Origin: Aselliscus stoliczkanus
Lineage: Eukaryota; Chordata; Mammalia; Chiroptera; Hipposideridae
Length of the DNA stretch: 64,000 nucleotides
Assembly (NCBI GenBank): GCA_033961575.1
Contig: CM066733.1
Span: 104,189,921-104,253,920 of the forward strand
Direction of reading: 5' to 3'
The number at the start of each line of letters is the position of its first letter. The first letter of the stretch is position 1. The translations under genes were made by a program, and so were the position numbers. A model generated the notes under the pieces. The model searched no databases and was not told the DNA's origin. It worked only from the letters and a program-made list of their open reading frames with translations. Shown in pieces: positions 13,680 to 22,455 of this stretch.

Positions 13680-13870
13680 ACAGTTATACATTTAAAGAAT
13701 GTAAAAACATCCTCTGTTATTAAAAAGTCCTCAGAGTACCCAGTGGCAGGAAGCGTTTTTTAAAACATTTTATTGTGGAATAATTTTAGACTCACAGAAA
13801 AGTCACAAAAATAGCAAAGTTGCTGTATACCCTTCAACTAGCTTCTGCTAATACTAGCATCTTACATAAC

Positions 13871-14431
13871 TGACTGCTAAGTTCTGACTGCCTGCCACTT
13901 GAAAAAGTTAGAAATCAAGAGACATGGTTGGTGGAAAGAAAAGCAGGTTTATGCAGAATGCCGGCATTCTGGGAGGATGGCGGACCCCTGTCCAAAGGCC
14001 ATCTCCCAATTCTCAGGCAGAAGGTTTTATAGGTACATAAGAAGAACAACAAAGGGAAGGGGGAATCAATCAGGCAGGTCTGAGGCCTGACATCCTTCCT
14101 GGGGGCTGGTCTGTTTTAAAATAATGTTATCTGCGAACTCCAGACTCGGACTGGCCACTGCAGCCTGAGGCTTTATGTGTATTCCTGTCTGGGTGACTGA
14201 GGATTAAGAAATCACCCTTTCCAGATGAGGATTTTGTTAATTAAATGGATTAACGAGGTATGGGTAGTCCTCAGAAAGAAAACAAACCAGAGTTCTTAAG
14301 TCAATCAGTGAGGGAGAAACAAAGAGAAAAGAGCTGAATATTAGGGTGGATTAAACTGCCAAGTGGATATGGAGCCTTGTGGCCAAACTGCAAAGCTAAA
14401 TCTAATTACATTATTGAGTTACCGAATTTCA
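13871..14431 (-). mobile_element. Solo LTR, minus strand
   Basis: Reads on the minus strand from tgaaattcgg to ...agcagtca, about 561 bp, with a TATAAAA-like box (near 14030). Flanked by cttacataac at 13861-13870 and 14434-14443. Removing it rejoins an ancient repeat (13755-13870 with 14444 onward). No internal retroviral genes. Confidence 0.7.
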
Positions 14432-14792
14432 CCCTTACATAACCACAGTACATTTCTCAAAATTAAGAAATTAACATTAATACAATACCATTAACTGCAT
14501 TACAGACTTCATTCCAATTTTATTAGTTTTTCAACTAATGTCCTTTCCTGTTCCTGGATCCAATCTAGGATCTCACAATGCATTAGTTGTGGTGTCTCCT
14601 TCGTCTCCTCACTCAACCTCTGAAAACTGCTCAGTCTCTCCTTGTCTGTCAATAACCTTTACACTTTTAAAGAATACAGATCAGTTATTTTGTAAAATCT
14701 TCATCAGTCTGGGTTTATCTAAGGTTTCTATGATTAGATTAGATCATGCATTTTTGGTGAGAACACTACAGAAGTAATACTATATACTCTTC

Positions 14793-15287
14793 TGTGATGG
14801 TTGATTTTAAGCATCAATTTGACTAGGCCATGGAGTGCTAAACTATTTGGTCAAACATTATTCTGGGTGTTTTTGTAGGGTGGTCTTGAATGAGATTAAC
14901 ATTTAAGTGGTAGACTAATTAATTCAGATCACCCTCTTCAATGTGGGAGGGCTTCATCCAATTAGTTGACAGCCTTAATAGAACAAAAAGCTGACTCCCT
15001 GAATAAGAGAGAATCCCTCCTATCTGAGTCCTTTCAAAAGAGGCAGTGGGCTTTTTCCTGCCTTCAGACTCAAACTGAAACATTGGCTCTTCCTGGGTCT
15101 CTATCCTACTGACCTTTGACTCCAACACCATCAACTCTCCTGGGTCTCCAGCTTGCCAACTCACCCTGCAGATCTTCGGATTTGTCAGCCTCCATAATTG
15201 CATGAGCCAATTCCTTATATTAAATCTTTAATATAATAAAAAAATTTTTCATGTATCCTATTGGTTTGTTTCTCTGGTGATCCCTAA
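14793..15287 (+). mobile_element. Ancient LTR-like repeat
   Basis: Begins tgtgatggttgattttaag, ends near gatccctaaataata, has cctccataattgcatgagcc near the end. Resembles an old high-copy mammalian repeat with LTR-like ends; family not assigned. Confidence 0.4.
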
Positions 15288-15875
15288 ATAATATACCTTC
15301 TCAGGGTATCATAGCAGAGGACCCATCATGTCCATGTCTTATCACTGGAGATGTTCACCTTGACGAGGTGGTAAAGGTAGCATCTGTGAGGCTTCTTCAC
15401 TGCAATGATACTATTTTTCCTTTTGCAACTCACAATCTTGGGAGAGATATTTTGAAACTATATAAATATCCTGTTTCTCCATAAACTTTGACCCTTTGAT
15501 TTTAGCATCCATTTGTGGATGTTATCTGAGATAATAACTACTGTGGTGTTTGCCTAATCAGGATTTTTCTATTTCCCTCATTCCTTCTACATGTACTGAT
15601 TAGAATTCTACTGTTCCCTTCATCCTTCATTTACTAATGTATTCAGTTATTTATTTATGTAAGCATGAATTCATAGATAATTATTTTATTCTATGGATTA
15701 TAATCCAGGACTCTCATTACTATTTATTTTGCGCTCAAATTGTTCCAGCTTTGGCCTTTTAAAAGGACTTTGGCAGGAAGTGGTAAAAGGGAACTAGAAT
15801 TTAGATTCGATTCTGCTTAGAGATGAAGAGGCCAAGCTGAAATCAAGTCTGCAGCACTCCCACGCTTCACTAAGG

Positions 15876-16344
15876 CAGGGGTCAGCAAACTGCAGCTTGC
15901 GAGCCACATGTGGCTCTTTGGGTATATTCCATCTCAAAAGTTTACCGACCCCTGGGCCGGCCGAGTGCTATGGTGGTTAAGCACTGGCTTGGGAAGCCAG
16001 CAGCCCCGGTTCAGTCCCACATGTGAGGGCCAGTGACACTGCCCTTAAAAAAAAAAAAAAAGAAAAGAAAAAAATCAAAGTTTGCCGACCCCTGTAAGAG
16101 CCAATCTTGTCCTTCACAACAATTTAAAAATTATTTGAGAGCCATAAATATATTTTTACATAATCACTGTTATGTGAATAATATCCTTTAAAATTTTTAT
16201 AAATGAAACTATGATAGTTTTATTTTCATTTTCAATTTTACTTCAGAGCCAGATGCACATACCCAAAGAGATGCATGTGGCTCACGAGCTGCAGTTTGCT
16301 GACCTCTGGTGGCTCTTCCGTCTCAAAAGTTTGCTGACTCCTGT
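15876..16344 (+). mobile_element. hAT-like element with nested SINE
   Basis: Starts caggggtcagcaaactgc and ends ttgctgactcctg; segments near 16267-16308 are the inverted complement of the left end. Interrupted by the SINE at 15954-16074. Confidence 0.55.
15954..16074 (+). mobile_element. tRNA-derived SINE, short form, nested
   Basis: Inserted in a hAT-like element; gtttaccgacccctg before it and gtttgccgacccctg after the A tail are the target duplication with one mismatch. Confidence 0.88.
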
Positions 16345-16470
16345 TCTAGAAGCTGATCCTACCTCTCCTGGGTGGTTTGGGCAGCTCTTCTCCATAAGAA
16401 AGGTCATGTTGTTGATGCAAGAACCATTGGGGCACCCAAGGATGACCAAAAATTGAATGGGGAAGTACTA

Positions 16471-16628
16471 AGGGCTGGCCAAGTGGCTCAGTTGGTTAAG
16501 AGCTCGCTCAAGAGTGCGAGCTGAGCTCTGAGCAATAGCAGTTCGATGCCCAGCCTGAGCTGAGCTGCTGCTGAGCTGCCAACAGGTGGCAGGATGGCTC
16601 AGCTAAAAAAAAAAAAAAAAAAAGTACT
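16471..16628 (+). mobile_element. VES-related SINE, short
   Basis: gggctggccaagtggctcag head, gagctgagctgctgctgagc repeats and A tail; target duplication gaatggggaagtacta. Confidence 0.85.
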
Positions 16629-17399
16629 GAATGGGGAAGTACTAAGTCATGAATAACAAGAATATTCTGGGGCCCTGAAGGATATTTACTCTTTGTACCC
16701 CAGACATAGGCTCACTGTGATTGGACTTTATCATAGATCCTTGGTCAAAACCTGAAGTGACCCCATGAACCCAAGGCTGCTTATCTTGACCTCCAAGCCT
16801 GGTTTCTGCCCTTCCCAGATTGTCTTCCACTTCTCCTATCATGAACCACACCACAGGGCTGAGCAGGAGATGCCAGGATGCAACAAACACGAGAGTATGT
16901 GGAAGAAGATTGAGCAAGTTGGCTAGGTCCTTCGCCCTTATTACCTGCTCCCATCCCCATTAGGACTGACTGAGGTGATTGCTGAGAGATGAGGGGGAAG
17001 GGTGAACATGAAAGGCAAAGCCACACAGTTGTCCAGGAGAACCAAGTCAGCATGGAGTCTGAGAAGAATGACCAGAATCCAAGCCTGAAGATCCAAGCCA
17101 AAATGAGAGAATAGGCAAGCTGCAGAGTTGAATCAAGCTGGGTTTGGTGAGCAGGGAAGCCAAAGGAAGAGGAGGGGACAGGGAGAGAGCAACATGGGTC
17201 TTAAAAGTCCCACTAGGGGGTAGGACTACATAACAGCACAACTGAAGAAACACTCCTGGTCGAAGACTGCCTGCTGCCTGGCTCTCAACCTCCTCCTTGG
17301 GAAGGATATGTGACAGCAAACAGCAGATAACTCTCCCCAGGCTCAGGTAGGACAAGCCAAGGTCTACCTAGCATGAATGCTCTCCTTAGTCAAACATGC

Positions 17400-17570
17400 T
17401 CCGTGCTCATCCCACTACCATTCCTCATCCCATCCTCCCTATCCCAAATAATTTCCACTTATCTAACCTAACCTTCCCCTTAAGATTCAGATAAAGTTCT
17501 CTTTCCTCCACTCCGTGAAGGCTATCCACACTGTCCCATTCCACTAGTACCTCTCATTGCTCACTCCTCT
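17400..17570 (+). mobile_element. L2-like fragment
   Basis: ctccactccgtgaaggctat resembles the L2 3' end. Confidence 0.4.
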
Positions 17571-17582
17571 GCTATGTATAAC

Positions 17583-17835
17583 TGCTTAGAGCATGGCTGC
17601 TCAAAGAATAGTTTGGGATCAGCAGCATCAGCATCACAAATTCTCAGGTCCCATCTATTGAATCAGAATGTCTAAGAGTAGGACTACAGAATATGTGTTT
17701 TAACATGCTTTCAGGTCAGTGTTTCTCGAACTTTACAGGCATAAAAATCACCTGGAGAGCCTGTAGTTCTTGGACCCCCCTTTGAATAGCACTGCTCCAG
17801 GTGATTCTTATGCACACTAAAATTTAAGAAGTCTC
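17583..17835. mobile_element. MER5-like hAT fragments
   Basis: gatcagcagcatcagcatcac and cagtgtttctcgaactt resemble the two ends of MER5A-type elements in opposite orientations. Confidence 0.5.
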
Positions 17836-17849
17836 TATCTAGATGAGAA

Positions 17850-17994
17850 TAGATCAGAGGTCTAAACCTGAGCATTCCTCATAATCAACTGAAGGGCTTT
17901 TTAAAAACACTGATTGATGTCTCCATGCCTATGGAGTTTTTGAATCAGTGATATGGAGTGGGACCCAGGAACGTGCATTTCTAACAAGATCTCA
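17850..17994 (+). mobile_element. MER5A-like hAT element, left part, split by the provirus
   Basis: Old non-autonomous hAT element; it continues at 22945-22998 with ggtaatgctgatgctgctg and a ...tttgagaac end. The provirus sits between the two halves. Further MER5-like pieces lie at about 17583-17720 (minus) and 17720-17835. Confidence 0.7.
17989..17994 (+). repeat. Provirus target-site duplication, left
   Basis: ATCTCA directly before the 5' LTR; the matching copy follows the 3' LTR. Six bases is the size usual for beta-like retroviruses. Confidence 0.93.
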
Positions 17995-18346
17995 TGTTGA
18001 GGGCCATGGTCCCCAATATTGAGGGACTTGCAAGCTGGCTTTAGTGGGCTTGGTGAAGCATAAACTTGTTTTTCTGCTTTCATTGTTTCTCTCTGTACCT
18101 GGAGGGTGCTTAGTACCTACTGAGGTATGTGGTGAGGAGGTGAGGACTGCCAGTTCCTTGGGACACAAAAGAAAGATGACTATCTGGGTTAATGGAAGAA
18201 AATTGTCTTGAGAAGCTGACCCCCTAAGGTTTCACTGACCTTTAAGTTTCTGGTAAATAGTTAAAGATTTACTGTTCACTGAGGTAATGCATATTTTCCT
18301 TGCTATGTTATACACATCCCTACACGTACCCCCTACCTAAAAACTG

Positions 18347-18354
18347 TATATAAA
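18347..18354 (+). promoter_or_regulatory. LTR TATA box
   Basis: TATATAAA in the 5' LTR, with the identical site at 22800-22807 in the 3' LTR. The RNA start would be expected about 25-30 bp downstream, near 18375. Confidence 0.75.
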
Positions 18355-18364
18355 GCCTGCAACA

Positions 18365-18370
18365 AATAAA
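18365..18370 (+). terminator. LTR poly(A) signal (5' LTR copy)
   Basis: AATAAA only 18 bp after the start of the TATA box, so it probably lies at or just before the RNA start. In that arrangement only the 3' LTR copy would be read in the transcript. Confidence 0.65.
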
Positions 18371-18493
18371 CTGGAGAGCTCTATCTCTCCATTTTCTGTC
18401 TTTACTGCAACAAACGGTTTCTGTCTTTTATCAACCGCCGACGCCGTGTACACCTTCTCGAACCCTGGTCAGCGGAGGCAGGACCCCCGCAAG

Positions 18494-18511
18494 TGGCGCC
18501 CGAACAGGGAC
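18494..18511 (+). other. Primer-binding site, tRNA-Lys3 type
   Basis: tggcgcccgaacagggac, starting 2 bp after the LTR end. It matches the 3' end of tRNA-Lys3 over 18 bases as known from Lys3-primed retroviruses. Confidence 0.92.
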
Positions 18512-18517
18512 CTGAAG

Positions 18518-18523
18518 GTAAGT
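18518..18523 (+). other. Candidate major splice donor
   Basis: AAG/GTAAGT, a perfect donor consensus 7 bp downstream of the primer site. It would join the leader to an env acceptor. I could not fix the acceptor with confidence. Confidence 0.55.
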
Positions 18524-18615
18524 CTTTTTTATAGTTTCCGACACGGATGGGATTCCACTGAGGGTGCTGCAGACCCCCTGGTTGGTGACGCCAGGTGAGA
18601 ATAGGTGGATAATCA

Positions 18616-18739
18616 AGGCACTTGAAACAAGAGTGCCGCTTTTGGCGCTTGAAACAAGAGTGCCGCTTATAAGTGTAGTCACAGATTTTTGGCGCTTGAA
18701 ATAAGAGTGCCGTTTAAAAATATACTCACAGATTTTGTA
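18616..18739 (+). repeat. Leader repeats forming three similar hairpins
   Basis: Three copies of a ggcgcttgaaacaagagtgcc-like unit start near 18617, 18644 and 18691. Each has a 6-bp stem (ggcact or ggcgct with agtgcc, G-U wobble in copies 2 and 3) closing a 9-nt tgaaacaag/tgaaataag loop. A ctcacagatttt-like segment also repeats after copies 2 and 3. The position between primer site and gag is where retroviral RNA packaging signals lie; such a role here is inference. Confidence 0.8.
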
Positions 18740-19025
18740 GGAATACTTATTTTACTAACCATTTCGTGTGCAAGGGTGTGATTGTGTGAGTGAGTGCATA
18801 TAGTTCCACGGCTTTTCGCTACGGAACTTGAGTGGGCTCTAATCTGCGGTTCCGTTCTCTGTCGTAAGGCATAACGGCGACTGACTCGTTCACCTGTGCG
18901 GGGGCTTATACCGCAGAGCCTTTGCCAAGACAGACTTAGTCCCGTGAGGGGCGCGGCCAGACGAGCATCAGAGTGGACATCGAGTGATTGTTTCTTTCTA
19001 TCCTTTACACTTACTAACATTAAAT

Positions 19026-20834
19026 ATGGGTCAATCTGAATCCAAAGACCGTCGTTTATATGTTAACCTCATTAAGACTTCATTAAGGGGCCGTGGGGTG
19101 CAAGTACAGGGTCATCAGATTAGTAAATTTCTTCAATTTGTGCAACAATGTTGCCCTTGGTTTCCGGAGGAAGGTACCGTAAATTTGGAAACCTGGGAAA
19201 AGGTAGGAAAACAAATAAAGGAATTTTATACTGAACGGGGTCCAGGAAAGGTGCCTCATGAGGCATTTAGTTTGTGGAATCTGTTCCGAGATTCCTTGGA
19301 CCCTAGACATGAATCATCAACCTTTTTTCAGGATCTGGGAGAATCTATGTTAAAAAATTCAGGAGATTGCGGAGAAATCCATCCGCTCATTGATAAAAAG
19401 CCATCCAAAGGGTCAAAAAATAATCTTTTCCCTGCTACTAGTCCAAAAACCTCTGACTCGGAAGACTCTAGCTCAGAGGAAGATTCTGGGGCCGAGGATC
19501 CAGGGGGAGGAAAGTTAAATCCACAAGAGGAAGAGACCCTAGAGGAGGAGGCAGCGCGGTATCATCATGATGATGGTTTTCCTGCGCTACGCTCTAGATA
19601 TGGGTCCTTACAACATACCTTGCCATCTGCCCCTCCTCTGCCTAAAAAGGGTAAACCAAAGAGACGAAGCCCCCCTGGACCTCACTCAATAGGCTTAAAA
19701 GGTTTGATCCGTGAAGCAGAAGCCAAGGGTGATCTGTCATTTTCAGTTTGCTTTCCGGTAGATCTAGAATGGGAAGAGCCCGTTTGGGAGCCGTTACCAT
19801 ATAAAATTATGAAAGAGTTAAAGTTGGCCTGCACACAGTATGGCCCTAGCAATCCTTATACAATTTCTTTGGTGGAAGCGCTGGCAGGTAGATGGATGAC
19901 ACCTAGTGACTGGCAAGGAGCGGCAAAAGCTTGCCTTTCAGGGGGAGAATATATCATTTGGAAGGTTGAAAATGAAGAGTTCTGTAGGTCAGAAGCAAAA
20001 AAGAGTCGTACAGTCACTGAGAGCATGTTGTTAGGAACTGGAGTGTGGGACTCTACTCAGGCTCAACTTAAGTTAAAAAAGGATGCTCTTACGCTCACTA
20101 GTGCGTGTGCAGTGGCCGCTTGGAAAAGAATTCCAAAACGAGGAGGACCCTCCTCGGCATTAACTGCAATTAAACAAAAATCAGATGAAACTTTTGAGGA
20201 TTTTTTGGCTCGACTTACAGAGTCAGTCAAGAAGGTTATACCTGACCCAACCGCAGGAACCATTCTATTAAAACAATTGGCTTATGAAAATGCAAATAGC
20301 ACTTGCAAGGCTCTTATTAGACCAGTTCATAAAACAGGAACATTGGAAGATTTTGTGCGAGCCTGTCAGGATGTCAATCCTGCCGTTATTCAAGGCATGG
20401 CTCTCGCTGCAGCTCTAAAAGGAAAAAGTTACCCCCAATATGTAAGTGACATAGGACAAAAAACTATGGACAGGCCAAAAGGTTCTCACTGTTACAATTG
20501 CAATCAGTTAGGTCACTTCAGTAAAGAGTGTCCTCTCACTCGAGGACCGACACAGGACAATTTACAACAATCAAAACCAAAAACTGTCTGTGGTAGATGC
20601 CAAAAGGGCTTTCATTGGACTAAAGAATGCCGATCTAAATTTCATAAAGATGGATATCGTTTGGGAGATAATCAAGGGCCTTCTTCGGGTCCTGTAAGTT
20701 CTCCAGTCTGTGGACCCCAACAGGGAAACTGGTACCTGAAAGGGACCAGACATACTGTTAACCCAGGGGAAGAGGGTATGCTTGAGTATTTCCTCAGGAC
20801 ACAGACACTCCAGTTTGGATTCCAGATCGTTTGA
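19026..20834 (+). CDS. gag: Gag polyprotein of the provirus
   Basis: Open frame of 602 codons. The ATG at 19026 is preferred over an in-frame ATG at 18984 because it gives MGQSES, a myristoylation-type N-terminus, in a fair Kozak context (G at +4). In order: matrix (about 1-120); an acidic Ser-rich linker (about 140-175); a PSAP late-domain motif at 200-203; capsid (about 238-470) with the major homology region around 381-403 (AIKQKSDETFEDFLARL); nucleocapsid with two CX2CX4HX4C knuckles at 489-502 and 522-535. The last 20 or so residues look out of place: another frame there reads like a pol end, so the C-terminus probably runs across the pro-pol deletion junction. No internal stop. Gag would build particles, but no protease is encoded here to mature them. 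Confidence 0.93.
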   Translation: MGQSESKDRRLYVNLIKTSLRGRGVQVQGHQISKFLQFVQQCCPWFPEEGTVNLETWEKVGKQIKEFYTERGPGKVPHEAFSLWNLFRDSLDPRHESSTFFQDLGESMLKNSGDCGEIHPLIDKKPSKGSKNNLFPATSPKTSDSEDSSSEEDSGAEDPGGGKLNPQEEETLEEEAARYHHDDGFPALRSRYGSLQHTLPSAPPLPKKGKPKRRSPPGPHSIGLKGLIREAEAKGDLSFSVCFPVDLEWEEPVWEPLPYKIMKELKLACTQYGPSNPYTISLVEALAGRWMTPSDWQGAAKACLSGGEYIIWKVENEEFCRSEAKKSRTVTESMLLGTGVWDSTQAQLKLKKDALTLTSACAVAAWKRIPKRGGPSSALTAIKQKSDETFEDFLARLTESVKKVIPDPTAGTILLKQLAYENANSTCKALIRPVHKTGTLEDFVRACQDVNPAVIQGMALAAALKGKSYPQYVSDIGQKTMDRPKGSHCYNCNQLGHFSKECPLTRGPTQDNLQQSKPKTVCGRCQKGFHWTKECRSKFHKDGYRLGDNQGPSSGPVSSPVCGPQQGNWYLKGTRHTVNPGEEGMLEYFLRTQTLQFGFQIV

Positions 20835-20850
20835 TCTGCCTGCACCGCAG
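20780..20850 (+). pseudogene. Possible trace of the pol (integrase) 3' end
   Basis: In a frame different from gag, 20797 onward reads DTDTPVWIPDRLI, which resembles the PVW-P-R end of beta-like integrases. If right, the deletion removed all of pro and nearly all of pol, with its left edge between about 20700 and 20797. The match is short and I am not certain of it. Confidence 0.4.
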
Positions 20851-21038
20851 CCTCTGCCTCCTGGTGCTAACACTGCCACCTAAGCAGCCCCCTGCCGTGC
20901 CCAGGCCACCACAGCCCTTACAGTCCACCGGCCACTGACACCCCTCCCTTCTCCACTGCTCTGGAGTAGGCCTTCTGCTCTGCCACCCAGTTCTCATCCT
21001 CCATCAGTCCGTCTGGGAGAGCCCAGAAATCCTGGTCT
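20835..21038 (+). other. Non-coding spacer between gag and env
   Basis: C-rich stretch with stops in all frames. In the env frame a stop sits at 20967-20969, so the env frame can extend at most 23 codons before its first ATG. It may hold the env leader or splice-acceptor region, but no clear signal peptide is readable. Confidence 0.5.
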
Positions 21039-22226
21039 ATGAACACCGAAGCTGTCCCCTGGAGAATGTGCCATAGCAACATGCCAGTGAGATACAATAT
21101 TCCTGGAGTGAATCAGTACTTTCTGGACTGGTCTCAAAGTAACAAAACGAGTTGGACAAGAGGACTGGCCACTGGAATGTGGAAGTCAGACACACAATAC
21201 CAACAAAACTCTCTTTGGAAACTTGCAGGGACAATGGGTGAGAACCTCCAAACTGTGACTGTTTGTAGATCAGATACTCCCTGTACTTCAACTATTCGCT
21301 CTGTCAATGTATCCGCCTGTGTTCCCTCTCCTTATGTACTCATGATTGGAAACTTGTCTATTACTTTTAATGGTTTAAGATTTAATGTATCTTGCTATAA
21401 TTGTACTTTAAAAAATTGTGTTTCTTGGGTACCACTTGGGACTCATGTTATGATACTTAATCAACCATCTTTTGTTATGCTTTCTGTTAATGTTTCCGGA
21501 CCATGGTATGCTGAAAAAAGTTTGCAAATTTTTAAAGAAATTGAATATGCTTTAAGTAGACCAAAAAGATGTATAGGGCTTTTGATTGCTGGAATTATGG
21601 CTTTAGTTACTCTAATTGCAACTGCTGCTACTGCTGCTGTGGCTCTTTCACAGACTGTTCAAAATGCTCATTATGTTAATACCCTTTCTAAGAATGTCAC
21701 TCTAGCCTTAGGGACTCAAGAAGATATAGAGAAAAAGTTGGAACAAAAGGTAAACGTTTTATATGATATGGTTCAATATTTGGGTGATGAAATTCAAAGT
21801 TTAAAAGTTAGGTCTCATTTACAATGTCATTCGGATTATCATTGGATTTTTGTAACCCCAAAAATATATAATGATAGTCAACATGATTGGGATAAAGTTC
21901 GTCTTCATCTTCAAGGAATTTGGCATAATACTAATTTGACTCTGGACATGTTTCGGCTTCATGATGAAATTCAAAACATGAGAGAAGCTGAACCCTTAAA
22001 ATTTGATGCAGCTCAAGCTGCTTCTGAGTTTGTCGATGTCGTAAAAAATGTCCTGCCGTCTTGGCCCAATATTAGCCATTCCATTGTGACGTTCCTTACA
22101 TTGGCCATTTGTGTCTGCTTGGTTCTGTGCCTACTCCCCATCCTCATTAGATGTTTCCTCAAGCAGATATTGGACGTCCAAGCCAACATCCATGAGATCA
22201 AACTGAAGGCAAGGCCTCCAGTGTAG
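21039..22226 (+). CDS. env: Env, N-terminally truncated: end of SU plus whole TM
   Basis: Open frame of 395 codons. Residues 1-173 are the C-terminal part of the surface subunit, with several N-X-S/T sites. RPKR at 174-177 is a furin-type cleavage site. A hydrophobic Gly/Ala-rich fusion-peptide-like stretch follows (178-202), then heptad-like helices (about 215-266 and 300-345). One Cys at 273 sits where the ectodomain loop is expected, without an obvious partner. A membrane anchor spans about 348-371 and a short cytoplasmic tail ends RPPV. The layout is that of class II (HERV-K/MMTV-like) envelopes. No signal peptide and most of SU are missing, so a normal surface protein is not expected. 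The ATG chosen is simply the first in the frame. Confidence 0.85.
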   Translation: MNTEAVPWRMCHSNMPVRYNIPGVNQYFLDWSQSNKTSWTRGLATGMWKSDTQYQQNSLWKLAGTMGENLQTVTVCRSDTPCTSTIRSVNVSACVPSPYVLMIGNLSITFNGLRFNVSCYNCTLKNCVSWVPLGTHVMILNQPSFVMLSVNVSGPWYAEKSLQIFKEIEYALSRPKRCIGLLIAGIMALVTLIATAATAAVALSQTVQNAHYVNTLSKNVTLALGTQEDIEKKLEQKVNVLYDMVQYLGDEIQSLKVRSHLQCHSDYHWIFVTPKIYNDSQHDWDKVRLHLQGIWHNTNLTLDMFRLHDEIQNMREAEPLKFDAAQAASEFVDVVKNVLPSWPNISHSIVTFLTLAICVCLVLCLLPILIRCFLKQILDVQANIHEIKLKARPPV

Positions 22227-22261
22227 CCACTTGCTTACTAGCCTCAACTGCCCCTAAGCTT

Positions 22262-22400
22262 CAGCGAGGACAGGATAGCCAAGGACGGGTAAGGACCTCC
22301 TTGAATGTAACTAACCTAAGGCAGGGCTTGATCGCCAGAGGATCAAGTGCCGATGACGGGTTGTTATTTCATTGAGGGACACCTAAGACAGGCACTGTGA
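22262..22400 (+). promoter_or_regulatory. CTE-like RNA export element
   Basis: Non-coding stretch between env and the polypurine tract with two-fold symmetric motifs: gacgggtaag (22284) and taacctaaggcagg (22312) on the left arm, gatgacgggttg (22352) and acctaagacagg (22381) on the right. An apical hairpin cttgatc/gatcaag (22327-22333, 22341-22347; 7-nt loop) closes it, and middle arms around 22299-22311 and 22363-22377 can pair imperfectly. In the constitutive transport element of Mason-Pfizer-type viruses, paired internal loops of this kind bind the export receptor NXF1. Function here is inferred. Confidence 0.75.
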
Positions 22401-22441
22401 CTCGCAGCCGTCTGGGGTCACAGACGTGCTTTTTAAATAAT

Positions 22442-22455
22442 AAGAAAGGGGGAGA
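22442..22455 (+). other. Polypurine tract
   Basis: aagaaagggggaga directly before the 3' LTR; primes plus-strand DNA synthesis in retroviruses. Confidence 0.88.

Larger units (their letters stand above)
13755..15770 (+). mobile_element. Ancient interspersed repeat split by two insertions
   Basis: Pieces 13755-13870, 14444-14792 and 15288-15450 read as one familiar high-copy mammalian repeat (tattgtggaataattttaga, then gaaattaacattaatac). It is interrupted by the solo LTR and by the element at 14793. Family not assigned; its right limit is unclear. Confidence 0.45.
17995..18491 (+). repeat. 5' LTR (497 bp)
   Basis: Starts tgttgagggcc and ends acccccgca. Contains TATA box (18347) and AATAAA (18365). 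It holds an 8-bp segment in the ggtgaggaggtgagg area near 18131-18146 that the 3' LTR lacks, most simply a short tandem duplication or its loss. Confidence 0.96.

Noticed and set aside
18616..18739. CRISPR-like short repeats
   Set aside because: Only three units with no regular unique spacers, inside a retroviral leader in a mammalian genome.
18984..19025. Gag starting at the upstream in-frame ATG (18984)
   Set aside because: It would put 14 residues before MGQSES and remove the myristoylation signal typical of these Gag proteins.
21039..22226. Env captured as a host (syncytin-like) gene
   Set aside because: The frame is open, but the LTRs are very young, so openness reflects age and not selection; SU is truncated and no signal peptide is visible.
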